The translations under genes were made by a program, and so were the position numbers. DNA of 6,398 nucleotides from Candidatus Nitrosocosmicus sp. (GTDB taxonomy: Archaea > Thermoproteota > Nitrososphaeria > Nitrososphaerales > Nitrososphaeraceae): NCBI GenBank assembly GCA_030452275.1, contig JAKDMR010000131.1, positions 1 through 6,398 on the forward strand, read 5' to 3'. Positions 1 to 6,347 of this stretch are shown here, one piece after another. The first letter of the stretch is position 1. Every line of letters starts with the position of its first letter. The notes below the pieces were generated by a model. That model was not told the origin of the DNA and did not search any database. It saw only the letters and a list, made by a program, of their open reading frames with translations.

Positions 1-27
1 TATTTAACATCGGATGATTCTACATGA
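1..27 (+). CDS. Possible C-terminal tail of an upstream gene (partial)
   Basis: Frame 1 is open from the first base and would read YLTSDDST before a TGA at 25-27. That stop shares the ATGA sequence with the ATG of the glycosyltransferase gene at 24. The overlap is the usual arrangement for translationally coupled genes in an operon, and the other two forward frames stop earlier (5-7 and 15-17). Only eight codons are visible, so neither the product nor its reality as a gene can be judged. The call rests on the overlap geometry alone. Confidence 0.35.
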   Translation, partial: YLTSDDST

Positions 28-1112
28 CACTATTTTTTTCAAACCCGATTGGACTTGGACATATAACACGAGATTTTGCAATTGCAAAGGAAATTGCCAA
101 GTCATTTAATTATTATGATTTCGATTTCATTACAGGTTTAAAAGCTTTTGATTTTATATGTAATGAGAATGATTCTTCTAAAGGAACAAAATTCAATGTG
201 CACAATCTATATTTTCCTCCAGAGTTTTCAATAGATGAGGGGAAGTTAAAAAACAGTTTTGTATGGTTACTAAAATATGTATCCTATTTTCGAAAATCCA
301 AAGTAAAAGTACAGACATTATTGTCTACCATGGGCAAAAATTGGGAAACTGCTCCTTTAATTGTAACAGACGAAGATTTTGCCTCTCTATCTGTTGGGAA
401 GGATCTGAATATTCCAAGAATCCTTATTACAGATATCCTTAGGACTCACTTTATAAAAACTGGGATATTGTCTCATATTGAAAAATATCTCAACAATTCG
501 ATGTGCAATTTGATAAAATCTAGTGATTGTGTTATTATTCCGGAATCTGGAGATAATCGAGATAATATATTTTATGTAGGCCCAATAGTTAGAGAGATAA
601 AAACAACCAGAGATGAATTGCGAAAGAGGTTTTCGTTTAATAAAATTACAATTTTGATAACGACAGGAGGCACCTTGGCTGGACACTATTTAACAAAAAG
701 AGCTGTCGAATCCTTTAAGAGACTACAGAATCGGTTTGATTGTGATTTAATAATATCTTTTTCATCTGCTATTTCACTTAATGATCAAGGAGATGAATAT
801 TGTAGAAATATTGGCTTTGTAAATAATATCCATGAATATGTATACGCAGCCGACTTGATTATATCATTAGCAGGAAAATCTACAATAGATGAATGCTTGG
901 TTTACGGCACTCCTGGTATTTTTATTCCAATTAAGAATCATTTTGAGCAAGAGGATAGGGCACGAGAAATGGGGTTTTCATACGATGACATTAATAAGCT
1001 AGATGCAATTATGGAAGAAAATCTTTCAGGCTTACGTCTAAAAAAAGAAAAGAAGATGTCAAATGGAGTTTCGACGGCCGCCAAGCTGATTAACGAGTAT
1101 CTCAATAAATAA
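24..1112 (+). CDS. GT-B glycosyltransferase, MurG/GT28-like
   Basis: This 362-aa protein looks like a soluble GT-B enzyme that moves a sugar from a nucleotide donor to an unknown acceptor. The N-terminal acceptor-side domain opens with a glycine loop, NPIGLGHITRD (residues 7-17), typical of MurG-like enzymes that begin with a GxGH loop. A linker VGPIVR (185-190) leads to the donor domain, which begins with ILITTGGT (210-217). The most diagnostic part is 274-312: AADLIISLAGKSTIDE, then a GTPGIFIP strand and HFEQEDRA. This matches the GT28 C-terminal nucleotide-sugar site, with conserved E290 and a H-x-x-Q-x-x-x-A type motif from H306. No signal peptide or membrane segment is seen, so it probably works in the cytoplasm or at the inner membrane face. 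The ATG at 24 is the only common start after an in-frame TGA at 15-17. The fold is secure; donor and acceptor cannot be read from sequence. Confidence 0.82.
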   Translation: MTLFFSNPIGLGHITRDFAIAKEIAKSFNYYDFDFITGLKAFDFICNENDSSKGTKFNVHNLYFPPEFSIDEGKLKNSFVWLLKYVSYFRKSKVKVQTLLSTMGKNWETAPLIVTDEDFASLSVGKDLNIPRILITDILRTHFIKTGILSHIEKYLNNSMCNLIKSSDCVIIPESGDNRDNIFYVGPIVREIKTTRDELRKRFSFNKITILITTGGTLAGHYLTKRAVESFKRLQNRFDCDLIISFSSAISLNDQGDEYCRNIGFVNNIHEYVYAADLIISLAGKSTIDECLVYGTPGIFIPIKNHFEQEDRAREMGFSYDDINKLDAIMEENLSGLRLKKEKKMSNGVSTAAKLINEYLNK

Positions 1113-1139
1113 TAACAGGATATTGTATTAATTTTTGTA

Positions 1140-2555
1140 TTGGAGCCATTAGTAATTGCAAAATTCGGGGGATCAGCTTTAGGGGTAAACGGTGCCAAGA
1201 TTCCTATTATAATCGATAGAATAAGAGAACTAAAGAAAAAATCAAAGATCATTTGCGTATTTTCTGCTCCACTTACAAATTACGAAGGGAAGAATATGTC
1301 CATGACTGATGTTGCTATCCGGATTTCAAAAAATTACGCTTCATCTAATCCGGTAGATATAGATGTATTAAAAACGGTTTATTTGGGAATCTCTAACAAA
1401 TATTTATCAAATGCTGATAGACTAAATTTTGAATCCGAGTTAGAAAAATTAAACAAAACTGTATTAATTTCTCTCAAACAAGTGGCAGAAAATCGCCGAT
1501 TTGTTGATGTAAGTCGCTCACGAATTCTTGCTTATAGCGGCGAAATAGTGATCTCGCTTCTAATGGATTATATTCTAAAAAGTAACGGCATTAAATCCTC
1601 TAGTGTGAACGTGAATGAATGGCCAATAGTTACAGATGATAATTTCGAAGCAGCTAGTTTCTTGCTAGACGAATCTAAAAATCAGATAGATCCACTAATT
1701 AGGTTAGTCAAAGAGAATGATGTTCTATGCATCGGTGGTTTTATCGGAAAAACAGTAGACGGTCTGGAGACCACTTATGAAAGAGGAGGATCTGATAGAT
1801 CAGCTGCAGATTTGGGGATTTTATTATCATCGCAGTTTAACATTATTCTTGATTTTGAAAAGGACAATTCTGTATTAAGTGCAGACCCTAAAATAGTTTC
1901 AAAAAATCTTCATAACGTGAAGACTCTATCTTATAACGAAGCTAAACTTGCAGGCATGTTTGGTATGAAAATTTTGGATCCAATTGCTATTAAAGATATA
2001 GATGATAATGACTTGAATTTAACCATCTTAGTTACTAATATTTCGAATCCTTCTAATTATACGCAAATACTGAAACGATTGTCAGATGATGAACTCGAAT
2101 CGGAAGCCAAAATTAAGATTGTTACTGGTAAAAAAAACTGTGCTATTGTTAGAATGGAATCCATAGCTGCATCTCATATTGCCGCTTTATTCGAGAAGCA
2201 AAGACAATATCATGATTTTATTAAGTTATCTCCTTATAAAAAAGATAATTTGGAAATGACCCGGTTCCTATTTTTGGATGGCGATTATGTAAAAAGACAT
2301 GAAAAGGTATTTCGCTCATTTTATCCTAGGGTTGAAATGGTGTATGGAAGAGGGGTGGTTACTCTTATCGGCGATTCCATGTGGAAAATTCCTAAAATAG
2401 TTTCTGACACTAGTAGTATCGTTAGTCAGCAAGACATTAACATACTAAACATAGATGCACAAGAAGAGACTTCAAGAATTCTCATCCTGGTTGAAGATCA
2501 AAATGTTGAAGAAGTCATTAGATCAATACACTCAAAAGGCTCGATCATAAGTTAG
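1140..2555 (+). CDS. lysC: Aspartate kinase, divergent, with C-terminal ACT region
   Basis: Aspartate kinase phosphorylates L-aspartate with ATP, the first step toward Lys, Thr, Met and Ile. The 471 aa fit the monofunctional enzyme. The amino-acid-kinase domain covers about 1-305: AKFGGSALG (7-15) is the N-terminal phosphate loop, SGE is at 133-135, GGFIG at 199-203 and TTYERGGSDRSAADLG at 211-226. An ACT-like region follows from about 324 to 471. Its second half (VVTLIGDSM, then INILNID and ILILVED) is well formed. The first half is poorly conserved and lacks the usual glycine-rich effector-loop look. The family's TDVDGV-TADP segment is replaced by a longer DFEKDNSVLSADP (238-250), and the common KVLHP becomes KILDP (277-281). 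The TTG start places KFGGS at the normal distance from the N-terminus, and an in-frame TAA lies upstream at 1113-1115. No SD is visible. The gap after the glycosyltransferase is 27 bp. Family assignment is firm; full activity and feedback control are not. Confidence 0.88.
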   Translation: MEPLVIAKFGGSALGVNGAKIPIIIDRIRELKKKSKIICVFSAPLTNYEGKNMSMTDVAIRISKNYASSNPVDIDVLKTVYLGISNKYLSNADRLNFESELEKLNKTVLISLKQVAENRRFVDVSRSRILAYSGEIVISLLMDYILKSNGIKSSSVNVNEWPIVTDDNFEAASFLLDESKNQIDPLIRLVKENDVLCIGGFIGKTVDGLETTYERGGSDRSAADLGILLSSQFNIILDFEKDNSVLSADPKIVSKNLHNVKTLSYNEAKLAGMFGMKILDPIAIKDIDDNDLNLTILVTNISNPSNYTQILKRLSDDELESEAKIKIVTGKKNCAIVRMESIAASHIAALFEKQRQYHDFIKLSPYKKDNLEMTRFLFLDGDYVKRHEKVFRSFYPRVEMVYGRGVVTLIGDSMWKIPKIVSDTSSIVSQQDINILNIDAQEETSRILILVEDQNVEEVIRSIHSKGSIIS

Positions 2556-2579
2556 TTACTCTATTCTGGTGTACTGTTT

Positions 2580-3497
2580 ATGATAGAAAGTGATAAAATT
2601 TGGATTGATGGTAATTTAATTGATTATAATGAAGCAAAGGTACATGTATTAACCCATGGATTGCACTACGGGACCGGTGTATTTGAGGGAATTCGTACAT
2701 ATACAACTGTAGAAGGTATTGCCATATTTCGATTAGACGATCACATAAGAAGATTGTTTAATAGCGGAAAAGCTTACTTTATGAAGTTTGAATATTCATT
2801 TGATGAACTCAAAAGGGCTACAGTAAAAGTAGTTGAGGCGAATAGATTGGAGGAATGCTATATTAGGATCATTGCGTTTTATGGTTATGGTAAATTGGGG
2901 GTTAACCCTTTACCCAATAAAGTATCTATAGCAATATCTGCATGGAAATGGACTGAACATATTAAAAAAGAAGACATGGAGCAAGGGATTCACATTATGG
3001 TATCTTCTTGGGAAAAGGTGGGAATAAAATCTATGCCTACGCATGCAAAAGGAGTAGCAAATTATGCTAATTCTGCATTAGCAAGAATGGAAGCTTTGAA
3101 ATCCGGTTTCGATGAAGCGGTAATGCTAAATTCTAACGGTTTTGTTGTCGAAGCAAGCGCGGAAAATATCTTCTTTGTAAAGGGTGGAATATTGTACACT
3201 CCACCAATTTCTACAGGAGCGCTTGAAGGAATAACCCGAGATACCGTTATTGAAATTGCTAAGGAGAATGGCATCAACCTTTGTTATGATAACATTTCTA
3301 GAGACGAACTTTACTACTTTGATGAAATATTTTTGACCGGAACTGCATCAGAAATTGTTCCGGTAGGGTTCATTGATCACAGGGTAATAGGTGACGGAGG
3401 TGTTGGACCAATTACAAAAAAAATTCAACAACATTTTGAAAACATAGTGAGAGGTAAAAATCAAGACGAACGTAATTGGCTTACAATTATACGGTAA
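2580..3497 (+). CDS. ilvE: Branched-chain amino acid aminotransferase (PLP class IV)
   Basis: This enzyme transfers the amino group between glutamate and the keto acids of Val, Leu and Ile, the last step of their synthesis, in the cytoplasm. Length (305 aa) matches bacterial IlvE (about 309). The start is typical: IWIDGNLIDYNEAKVHVLTH, then HYGTGVFEGIRTY. R58 lies at the phosphate-contact position, and YIRIIAFYGYGKLGVNP (94-110) is the family's substrate-side motif. K157 in HAKGVANYANS is the expected PLP Schiff-base lysine. E191 in VEASAEN is the expected partner of the pyridine nitrogen. The phosphate-binding GITRD (217-221) and LTGTASEI (252-259) are present, and the C-terminal GPITKKIQ and NWL also match. 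D-amino-acid transaminase and aminodeoxychorismate lyase are relatives, but the match to IlvE runs end to end. The gene lies 24 bp after the aspartate kinase with no SD, so it is probably in the same transcript. Confidence 0.93.
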   Translation: MIESDKIWIDGNLIDYNEAKVHVLTHGLHYGTGVFEGIRTYTTVEGIAIFRLDDHIRRLFNSGKAYFMKFEYSFDELKRATVKVVEANRLEECYIRIIAFYGYGKLGVNPLPNKVSIAISAWKWTEHIKKEDMEQGIHIMVSSWEKVGIKSMPTHAKGVANYANSALARMEALKSGFDEAVMLNSNGFVVEASAENIFFVKGGILYTPPISTGALEGITRDTVIEIAKENGINLCYDNISRDELYYFDEIFLTGTASEIVPVGFIDHRVIGDGGVGPITKKIQQHFENIVRGKNQDERNWLTIIR

Positions 3498-3523
3498 AGT
3501 TGACCTTCCTTCTTGAAATCCGG

Positions 3524-3532
3524 TTTTTTCTT
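3524..3532 (+). terminator. T-tract terminator after ilvE
   Basis: A run TTTTTTCTT begins 27 bp after the aminotransferase stop codon and follows a short GC-containing stretch (ATCCGG). Archaeal RNA polymerase terminates on T-rich tracts in the non-template strand, often without a hairpin, and no strong stem is seen here. The position, at the end of a co-directional run and before a convergent gene, fits a terminator. Confidence 0.5.
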
Positions 3533-3572
3533 ACACCAAAACAAATGTCTAGTAATTGTCGTTTCTTTAGAC

Positions 3573-3582
3573 TTTATAAAAA
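3573..3582 (+). promoter_or_regulatory. TATA box-like element in the convergent gap
   Basis: TTTATAAAAA is close to the archaeal TATA consensus. Counting about 26 bp downstream from its centre gives a start near 3604. The next ATG is at 3611, so a transcript would be almost leaderless. That frame (74 codons, to 3835) has no recognisable protein character and runs antisense into the 3' end of the esterase gene. The element may serve a small RNA or small protein, or may simply be AT-rich chance sequence. Confidence 0.35.
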
Positions 3583-3786
3583 CATACTTTCATATCTTTG
3601 TCATTTGTAAATGGTTGGAAACTATGATATGGTAGAGTTGAGCTGTGTTATGATGAGACTTTTGCGTTTTCATCCTATGGGTGGGCCATATACTGTTTTA
3701 CTACTTTTAGTCGAGTTGTCTACTATTCGAGTCAAATCCAATGCCCGCATAACGTATTTGACCTTCTTATCATATCGATCCTATAT

Positions 3787-4776
3787 TCATCCAATAGCAT
3801 CCCAGATTCTTTGCAAAGACGTATCATACCTATAGCCTGTATTAAAATGACCACCCTCAAATTCCATATATTCATGATTTATACTCAGATCTCTACATCT
3901 TTTACTGAATATTCTTGATCCTATAGTCAGATTAAATTCATCGTAACTTCCACAGTCAAAATACAGAAGTTTCATTTTTTTCAGATTGTCTGAAAAATCA
4001 CATACTTTGTTTATGGGGTCGAATTCTTTCCATAATTTCCATATGTTCTCTTTGAATTCTCCTGATTCTATATCAAAGGGTAAATCTATGTACAATTCGG
4101 GATTATTCAAGTTCGGCGAATAATGTGCAGCCATTGATAAAATATTTAGTGTCGTAAAGTCTTTTTTCTCGTGTTTATTTGCCTTATTCCAAAAGTCAAC
4201 AAGCCACCTTTTAGGACTCTTGTATTTTCTTAACACATCAATTGCGATCGGAAAATCTGGTAGATAACAATATTCAAACGCCGAATCAAACGAATGTGCT
4301 GCTACTGCACTAAAAATTCTTGGATTTCGCATCCCCAACGAAAGAGCTCCAAACCCGCCCGACGATTTTCCCAGAACGGCTCTTTTTGAAACGTTATAAT
4401 TTGAATCTATGAAAGGAATAATTTCATCTATAATGTAATCTTCATACCTACCCACAGCCACGGAATTGATATATTGGCTACCTCCTAATCTGTTAAAACA
4501 ATTTATGATTACAATGATCATTTTCCCACATTTTTGATCCAAGCTTAATTTCTCCAATCTCTCATGAATGGGCATCGAAAAAGGATTCCAATTAATGGTA
4601 GAATAATTATCATTCCCATAAGAAGGTAACAAAAAAATAGTTGGATACCCTACTGATGAACTCGTCGAGTAATTATCCGGAGTGTAAATTATTATGTCCC
4701 TTTCATATGGATCATCTAAAGGATTATTTCTTAATATCTTGCTTTCAAGTTTTAAAATATCTGTCTTCCCGTTCAA
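3787..4776 (-). CDS. Alpha/beta-hydrolase, putative esterase (esterase D / PF00756 type)
   Basis: This 329-aa protein looks like a cytoplasmic serine hydrolase of the putative-esterase family, which includes S-formylglutathione hydrolase, enterochelin esterase and antigen 85. The N-terminus ESKILRNNPLDDPYERDI (11-28), followed by a YTPDNY strand, is typical of that family. The oxyanion-side strand is PTIFLLPSYG (45-54). The nucleophile elbow is GKSSGG, with S138 as the probable nucleophile. The acid is probably D279 in DCGSYDEF, and the histidine is H310 in EGGHFNTGYRYDTSL. A stretch of about 60 residues (165-255) rich in Trp, Lys and Asn would form the lid and may set specificity. There is no signal peptide. 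The start is TTG, five bases after the stop of the 182-aa gene, so the two are probably translated from one mRNA. Upstream the frame is open but offers no better start in frame. The substrate is unknown. Confidence 0.82.
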   Translation of the reverse strand: MNGKTDILKLESKILRNNPLDDPYERDIIIYTPDNYSTSSSVGYPTIFLLPSYGNDNYSTINWNPFSMPIHERLEKLSLDQKCGKMIIVIINCFNRLGGSQYINSVAVGRYEDYIIDEIIPFIDSNYNVSKRAVLGKSSGGFGALSLGMRNPRIFSAVAAHSFDSAFEYCYLPDFPIAIDVLRKYKSPKRWLVDFWNKANKHEKKDFTTLNILSMAAHYSPNLNNPELYIDLPFDIESGEFKENIWKLWKEFDPINKVCDFSDNLKKMKLLYFDCGSYDEFNLTIGSRIFSKRCRDLSINHEYMEFEGGHFNTGYRYDTSLQRIWDAIG

Positions 4777-4781
4777 TTTTT

Positions 4782-5330
4782 TTATCCATACCCGGGATAT
4801 CTCTCTTTTATTTTCCTTTTTATATTTGAAGCCAATTTTTCTGATACGATATCGTGATACGAGCCCTTTCCAATCAGATTTTTACTAGTGTATAGGAAAG
4901 GTCCATAAAGATAATCCGTACCTCTCGTAGGTACCGTTGGTTCCAAGGAATTCAACATCAAATTTAACTCCCGGTTAATGTAATCTGTATTTTTCTTGGA
5001 CAACATTTCATGTTCTTCAGAAATTTTTCTAAACATATTCATAAAGACTGGGGGATCTATTTTCCTATATCCAAACGGGATAATTTCTTCATCAAAGGTT
5101 TTCTTCATCTTTATGGGATCCATATCCAATCTTGTACCCGTTATAATCGGAGATGGTTTATAGATGGAATCAATTTTCAATTGCCAAGATTCCTCAGGGT
5201 TTGTCACTGTTGCATCAAAAAATCCATCGCGGATCGAATTCGTGGATATGACGAAATTCCAATTTGTAGGGTTTACTGAATATTTTTTGAATATCTGCTT
5301 GGCCAATATTTTTTCCTCCAGAATTTCCAT
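4782..5330 (-). CDS. Uncharacterised 182-aa protein paired with the esterase
   Basis: I do not recognise this protein. It is 182 aa, soluble-looking, with no signal peptide, membrane span, zinc-type Cys cluster or nucleotide loop. The first 20 residues are charged and helical in character (MEILEEKILAKQIFKK). A middle section (36-65) has short strand-like pieces: FFDATVTNP, SWQLKIDSIY and PIITGTRLD. Then come a charged helical part (93-127) and a lysine-rich C-terminus ending RYPGYG. A real gene is supported by the ATG start, the clean frame, the promoter-like element upstream and the 5-bp junction with the esterase gene. The close pairing suggests a shared role, for example a partner or substrate-pathway protein of the hydrolase, but this is inference. 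No SD is seen, which fits a leaderless start. Confidence 0.7.
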   Translation of the reverse strand: MEILEEKILAKQIFKKYSVNPTNWNFVISTNSIRDGFFDATVTNPEESWQLKIDSIYKPSPIITGTRLDMDPIKMKKTFDEEIIPFGYRKIDPPVFMNMFRKISEEHEMLSKKNTDYINRELNLMLNSLEPTVPTRGTDYLYGPFLYTSKNLIGKGSYHDIVSEKLASNIKRKIKERYPGYG

Positions 5331-5346
5331 AGGTAAAAATAGTTTG

Positions 5347-5359
5347 ATATTTAATAATA
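5347..5359 (-). promoter_or_regulatory. TATA-like element for the 182-aa gene and esterase
   Basis: Read on the - strand, TATTATTAAATAT lies 17 to 29 bases before the ATG at 5330. Archaeal transcription starts about 25 bases from the TATA centre, so the start would fall at or very near the ATG. That would make a leaderless mRNA, in line with the absence of an SD. The spacer to the upstream gene is 80 bp, enough for an independent promoter. The element is A/T-rich in an A/T-rich genome, so the call is tentative. Confidence 0.42.
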
Positions 5360-5410
5360 GGTTTACGCTTCTATTGTCAGCCCTTTAGGATTACTAAATT
5401 AATTGGTATC

Positions 5411-6172
5411 TCAAGTTGTTATTATATTGTCCAGTGTTGAAAATGGGGGGTGTCTCCCTGTGATCTTAAATATTGTAGAATTACCCTTCTTGCCATGCTC
5501 TTCCACATATTCTAATTTTTTGAATATGACTAAGGCTATTTTTCCACGCTGTCTATTATTACCGCAAGCTTTTCTCTCCTTATCTTGTAAATCCTGTAAT
5601 ATGAACTCCCCATTGCCTCTTATCTTTTCATCTGATAAATCGAGACAGGCCTTCCAAAGCCTTGATATAATGGACCGACTTTGTCGAAGTGATCCTAAAT
5701 ATAATATTTTGGAGTATTTTTGGGTGATTATTTGAGCTGCGAATTCCAGATCATCTGTTTTTCGATGATAAATATTATATACACTTCGTCTTTTTCGAGG
5801 ATTTTCTTCTAAATTGAACCAGAAACTATACCCTTCTGGCTCGGCATAAAATTGATTTATGTTATTTGAGTTGTATTGCCCTTTTTCGCCTTCAATTTCA
5901 GAAATTTTACTTAATTTCCAATTTCGATTATCGTTTAAAATCTTCTGTGCGTCAATCAATTTTTCATAATTAACTATAAATTTTCTTTTTTTATTTGTTT
6001 CCAACCTAAGAAGCAAGCCATTATCCACAAGATTATTTAGTGCAAAAATCAAATTCTCCTCAAAATGTCTACCAGAAAGCTTTCTAATCTGATCTTCAAA
6101 GAGAACGTTGTGTACTCCCTCACCAATTAGATTGTATAAAATCCATTTTTTCCAATTTGAGATAGAGACCAC
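5411..6172 (-). CDS. Probable DNA-binding protein with two winged-helix-like segments
   Basis: I do not recognise a named family for this 253-aa protein. Residues 9-69 have winged-helix character: a helix (WILYNLIGEG), then EDQIRKLSG and EENLIFALNNLVDNGLLLRL as the second and recognition helices, and a basic wing strand KKRKFIVN. A linker with charged and aromatic residues follows (90-125, including GYSFWFNLEE), then a helical core (140-180). The C-terminal part (195-240) again resembles a winged helix: RQRGKIALVIFKKLEYVEEH, a turn GKKGN, and a strand STIFKITGRHP. Two such segments suggest a transcription regulator or DNA-end/replication accessory protein. It probably binds DNA as a dimer or across two sites, but the target is unknown. 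The GTG start is chosen because AAGGAG lies six bases upstream and no other start follows the in-frame TGA at 6206-6208. The adjacent esterase unit could be a target, as inference only. Confidence 0.7.
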   Translation of the reverse strand: MVSISNWKKWILYNLIGEGVHNVLFEDQIRKLSGRHFEENLIFALNNLVDNGLLLRLETNKKRKFIVNYEKLIDAQKILNDNRNWKLSKISEIEGEKGQYNSNNINQFYAEPEGYSFWFNLEENPRKRRSVYNIYHRKTDDLEFAAQIITQKYSKILYLGSLRQSRSIISRLWKACLDLSDEKIRGNGEFILQDLQDKERKACGNNRQRGKIALVIFKKLEYVEEHGKKGNSTIFKITGRHPPFSTLDNIITT

Positions 6173-6178
6173 TTTGTA

Positions 6179-6184
6179 CTCCTT
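6179..6184 (-). promoter_or_regulatory. Shine-Dalgarno site deciding the GTG start
   Basis: On the - strand AAGGAG sits six bases before the GTG at 6172, with a second AAGG just upstream (6187-6190). This is the only strong SD in the window. It favours the GTG over any internal start and implies a leadered mRNA for this gene, unlike the SD-less starts of its neighbours. Confidence 0.7.
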
Positions 6185-6297
6185 ATCCTTACCTGTACTA
6201 TTGATTCATCACAAACATTTAATCTTTCCTAATTGTAGTAATACTGGTTTTGTCATATCATCTTCATTGCTGTTGGTTCTATAACTATACTCTTTAG

Positions 6298-6306
6298 ATA
6301 TAAAAT
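6298..6306 (-). promoter_or_regulatory. TATA box-like element for the two-winged-helix gene
   Basis: Read on the - strand this is ATTTTATAT, flanked by C on both sides, near the archaeal consensus. Transcription would start around 6275, giving a leader of about 100 bases before the GTG at 6172. That agrees with the presence of an SD there. A weaker alternative, GATTAAATG, lies nearer the gene at about 6216-6224. Confidence 0.4.
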
Positions 6307-6323
6307 GCTAGACGTAATTATTC

Positions 6324-6347
6324 TTGACAAACAAATTTCTTTGTTAA
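6324..6347. repeat. 24-bp imperfect palindrome, possible operator
   Basis: The halves TTGACAAACAAA and TTTCTTTGTTAA pair at 10 of 12 positions around an AAATTT centre. The mismatches are at 6326/6345 and 6332/6339. On the - strand it lies about 18 bp upstream of the TATA-like element of the two-winged-helix gene, where an activator or regulator dimer could bind. It also overlaps the TAA of a possible upstream gene, so part of it may be coding or a transcript end. Confidence 0.4.

Larger units (their letters stand above)
3498..3786. other. Convergent intergenic gap with terminator-like and promoter-like signals
   Basis: This 289-bp gap separates the stop of the aminotransferase gene (+) from the stop of the esterase gene (-). 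It holds a T-tract just after the + gene and a TATA-like element at 3573-3582. On the - strand the nearest T-runs (opposite the A5 at 3578-3582 and A4 at 3538-3541) lie more than 200 bp past the esterase stop. The esterase transcript therefore either ends by another signal or has a long 3' tail that could overlap the + transcript. The part from about 3611 to 3770 is visibly less AT-rich than the flanks. I see no tRNA, conserved RNA or mobile-element ends. Confidence 0.6.

Noticed and set aside
387..1252. Two - strand open frames (387-686 and 938-1252) opposite the glycosyltransferase and the start of aspartate kinase.
   Set aside because: They are antisense to strongly supported genes, with low-complexity Ile/Ser/Phe-rich translations and no start signals.
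3547..3572. Inverted repeat GTCTA / TAGAC with a 16-base loop after the ilvE T-tract.
   Set aside because: A five-base stem with a long AT-rich loop is weak and expected by chance.
3709..3732. Two copies of TCGAGT about 16 bp apart in the convergent gap.
   Set aside because: Only two short copies, with no further units or flanking structure to suggest a repeat array or attachment site.
3681..3749. tRNA-like stretch: GTGGGC (3681-3686) can pair with GCCCGC (3743-3748), with AGTCAAATCC and TTCGAGTC resembling T-arm sequence before the 3' strand.
   Set aside because: The T-stem does not pair, there is no D-loop GG and no convincing anticodon arm. At best it is a decayed remnant; chance is more likely.
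3611..3835. A 74-codon + strand open frame starting just after the TATA-like element.
   Set aside because: The sequence has no recognisable domain, there is no SD, and its last 49 bases are antisense to the well-supported esterase end. Kept only as part of the orphan-promoter finding.
4641..5735. Several + strand open frames (4641-4829, 4694-4888, 5010-5279, 5164-5388, 5403-5735) and one - strand frame at 3062-3277.
   Set aside because: All lie opposite or across supported genes, their translations are rich in Phe, Ser and Ile as expected for antisense of AT-rich coding DNA, and they carry no motif.
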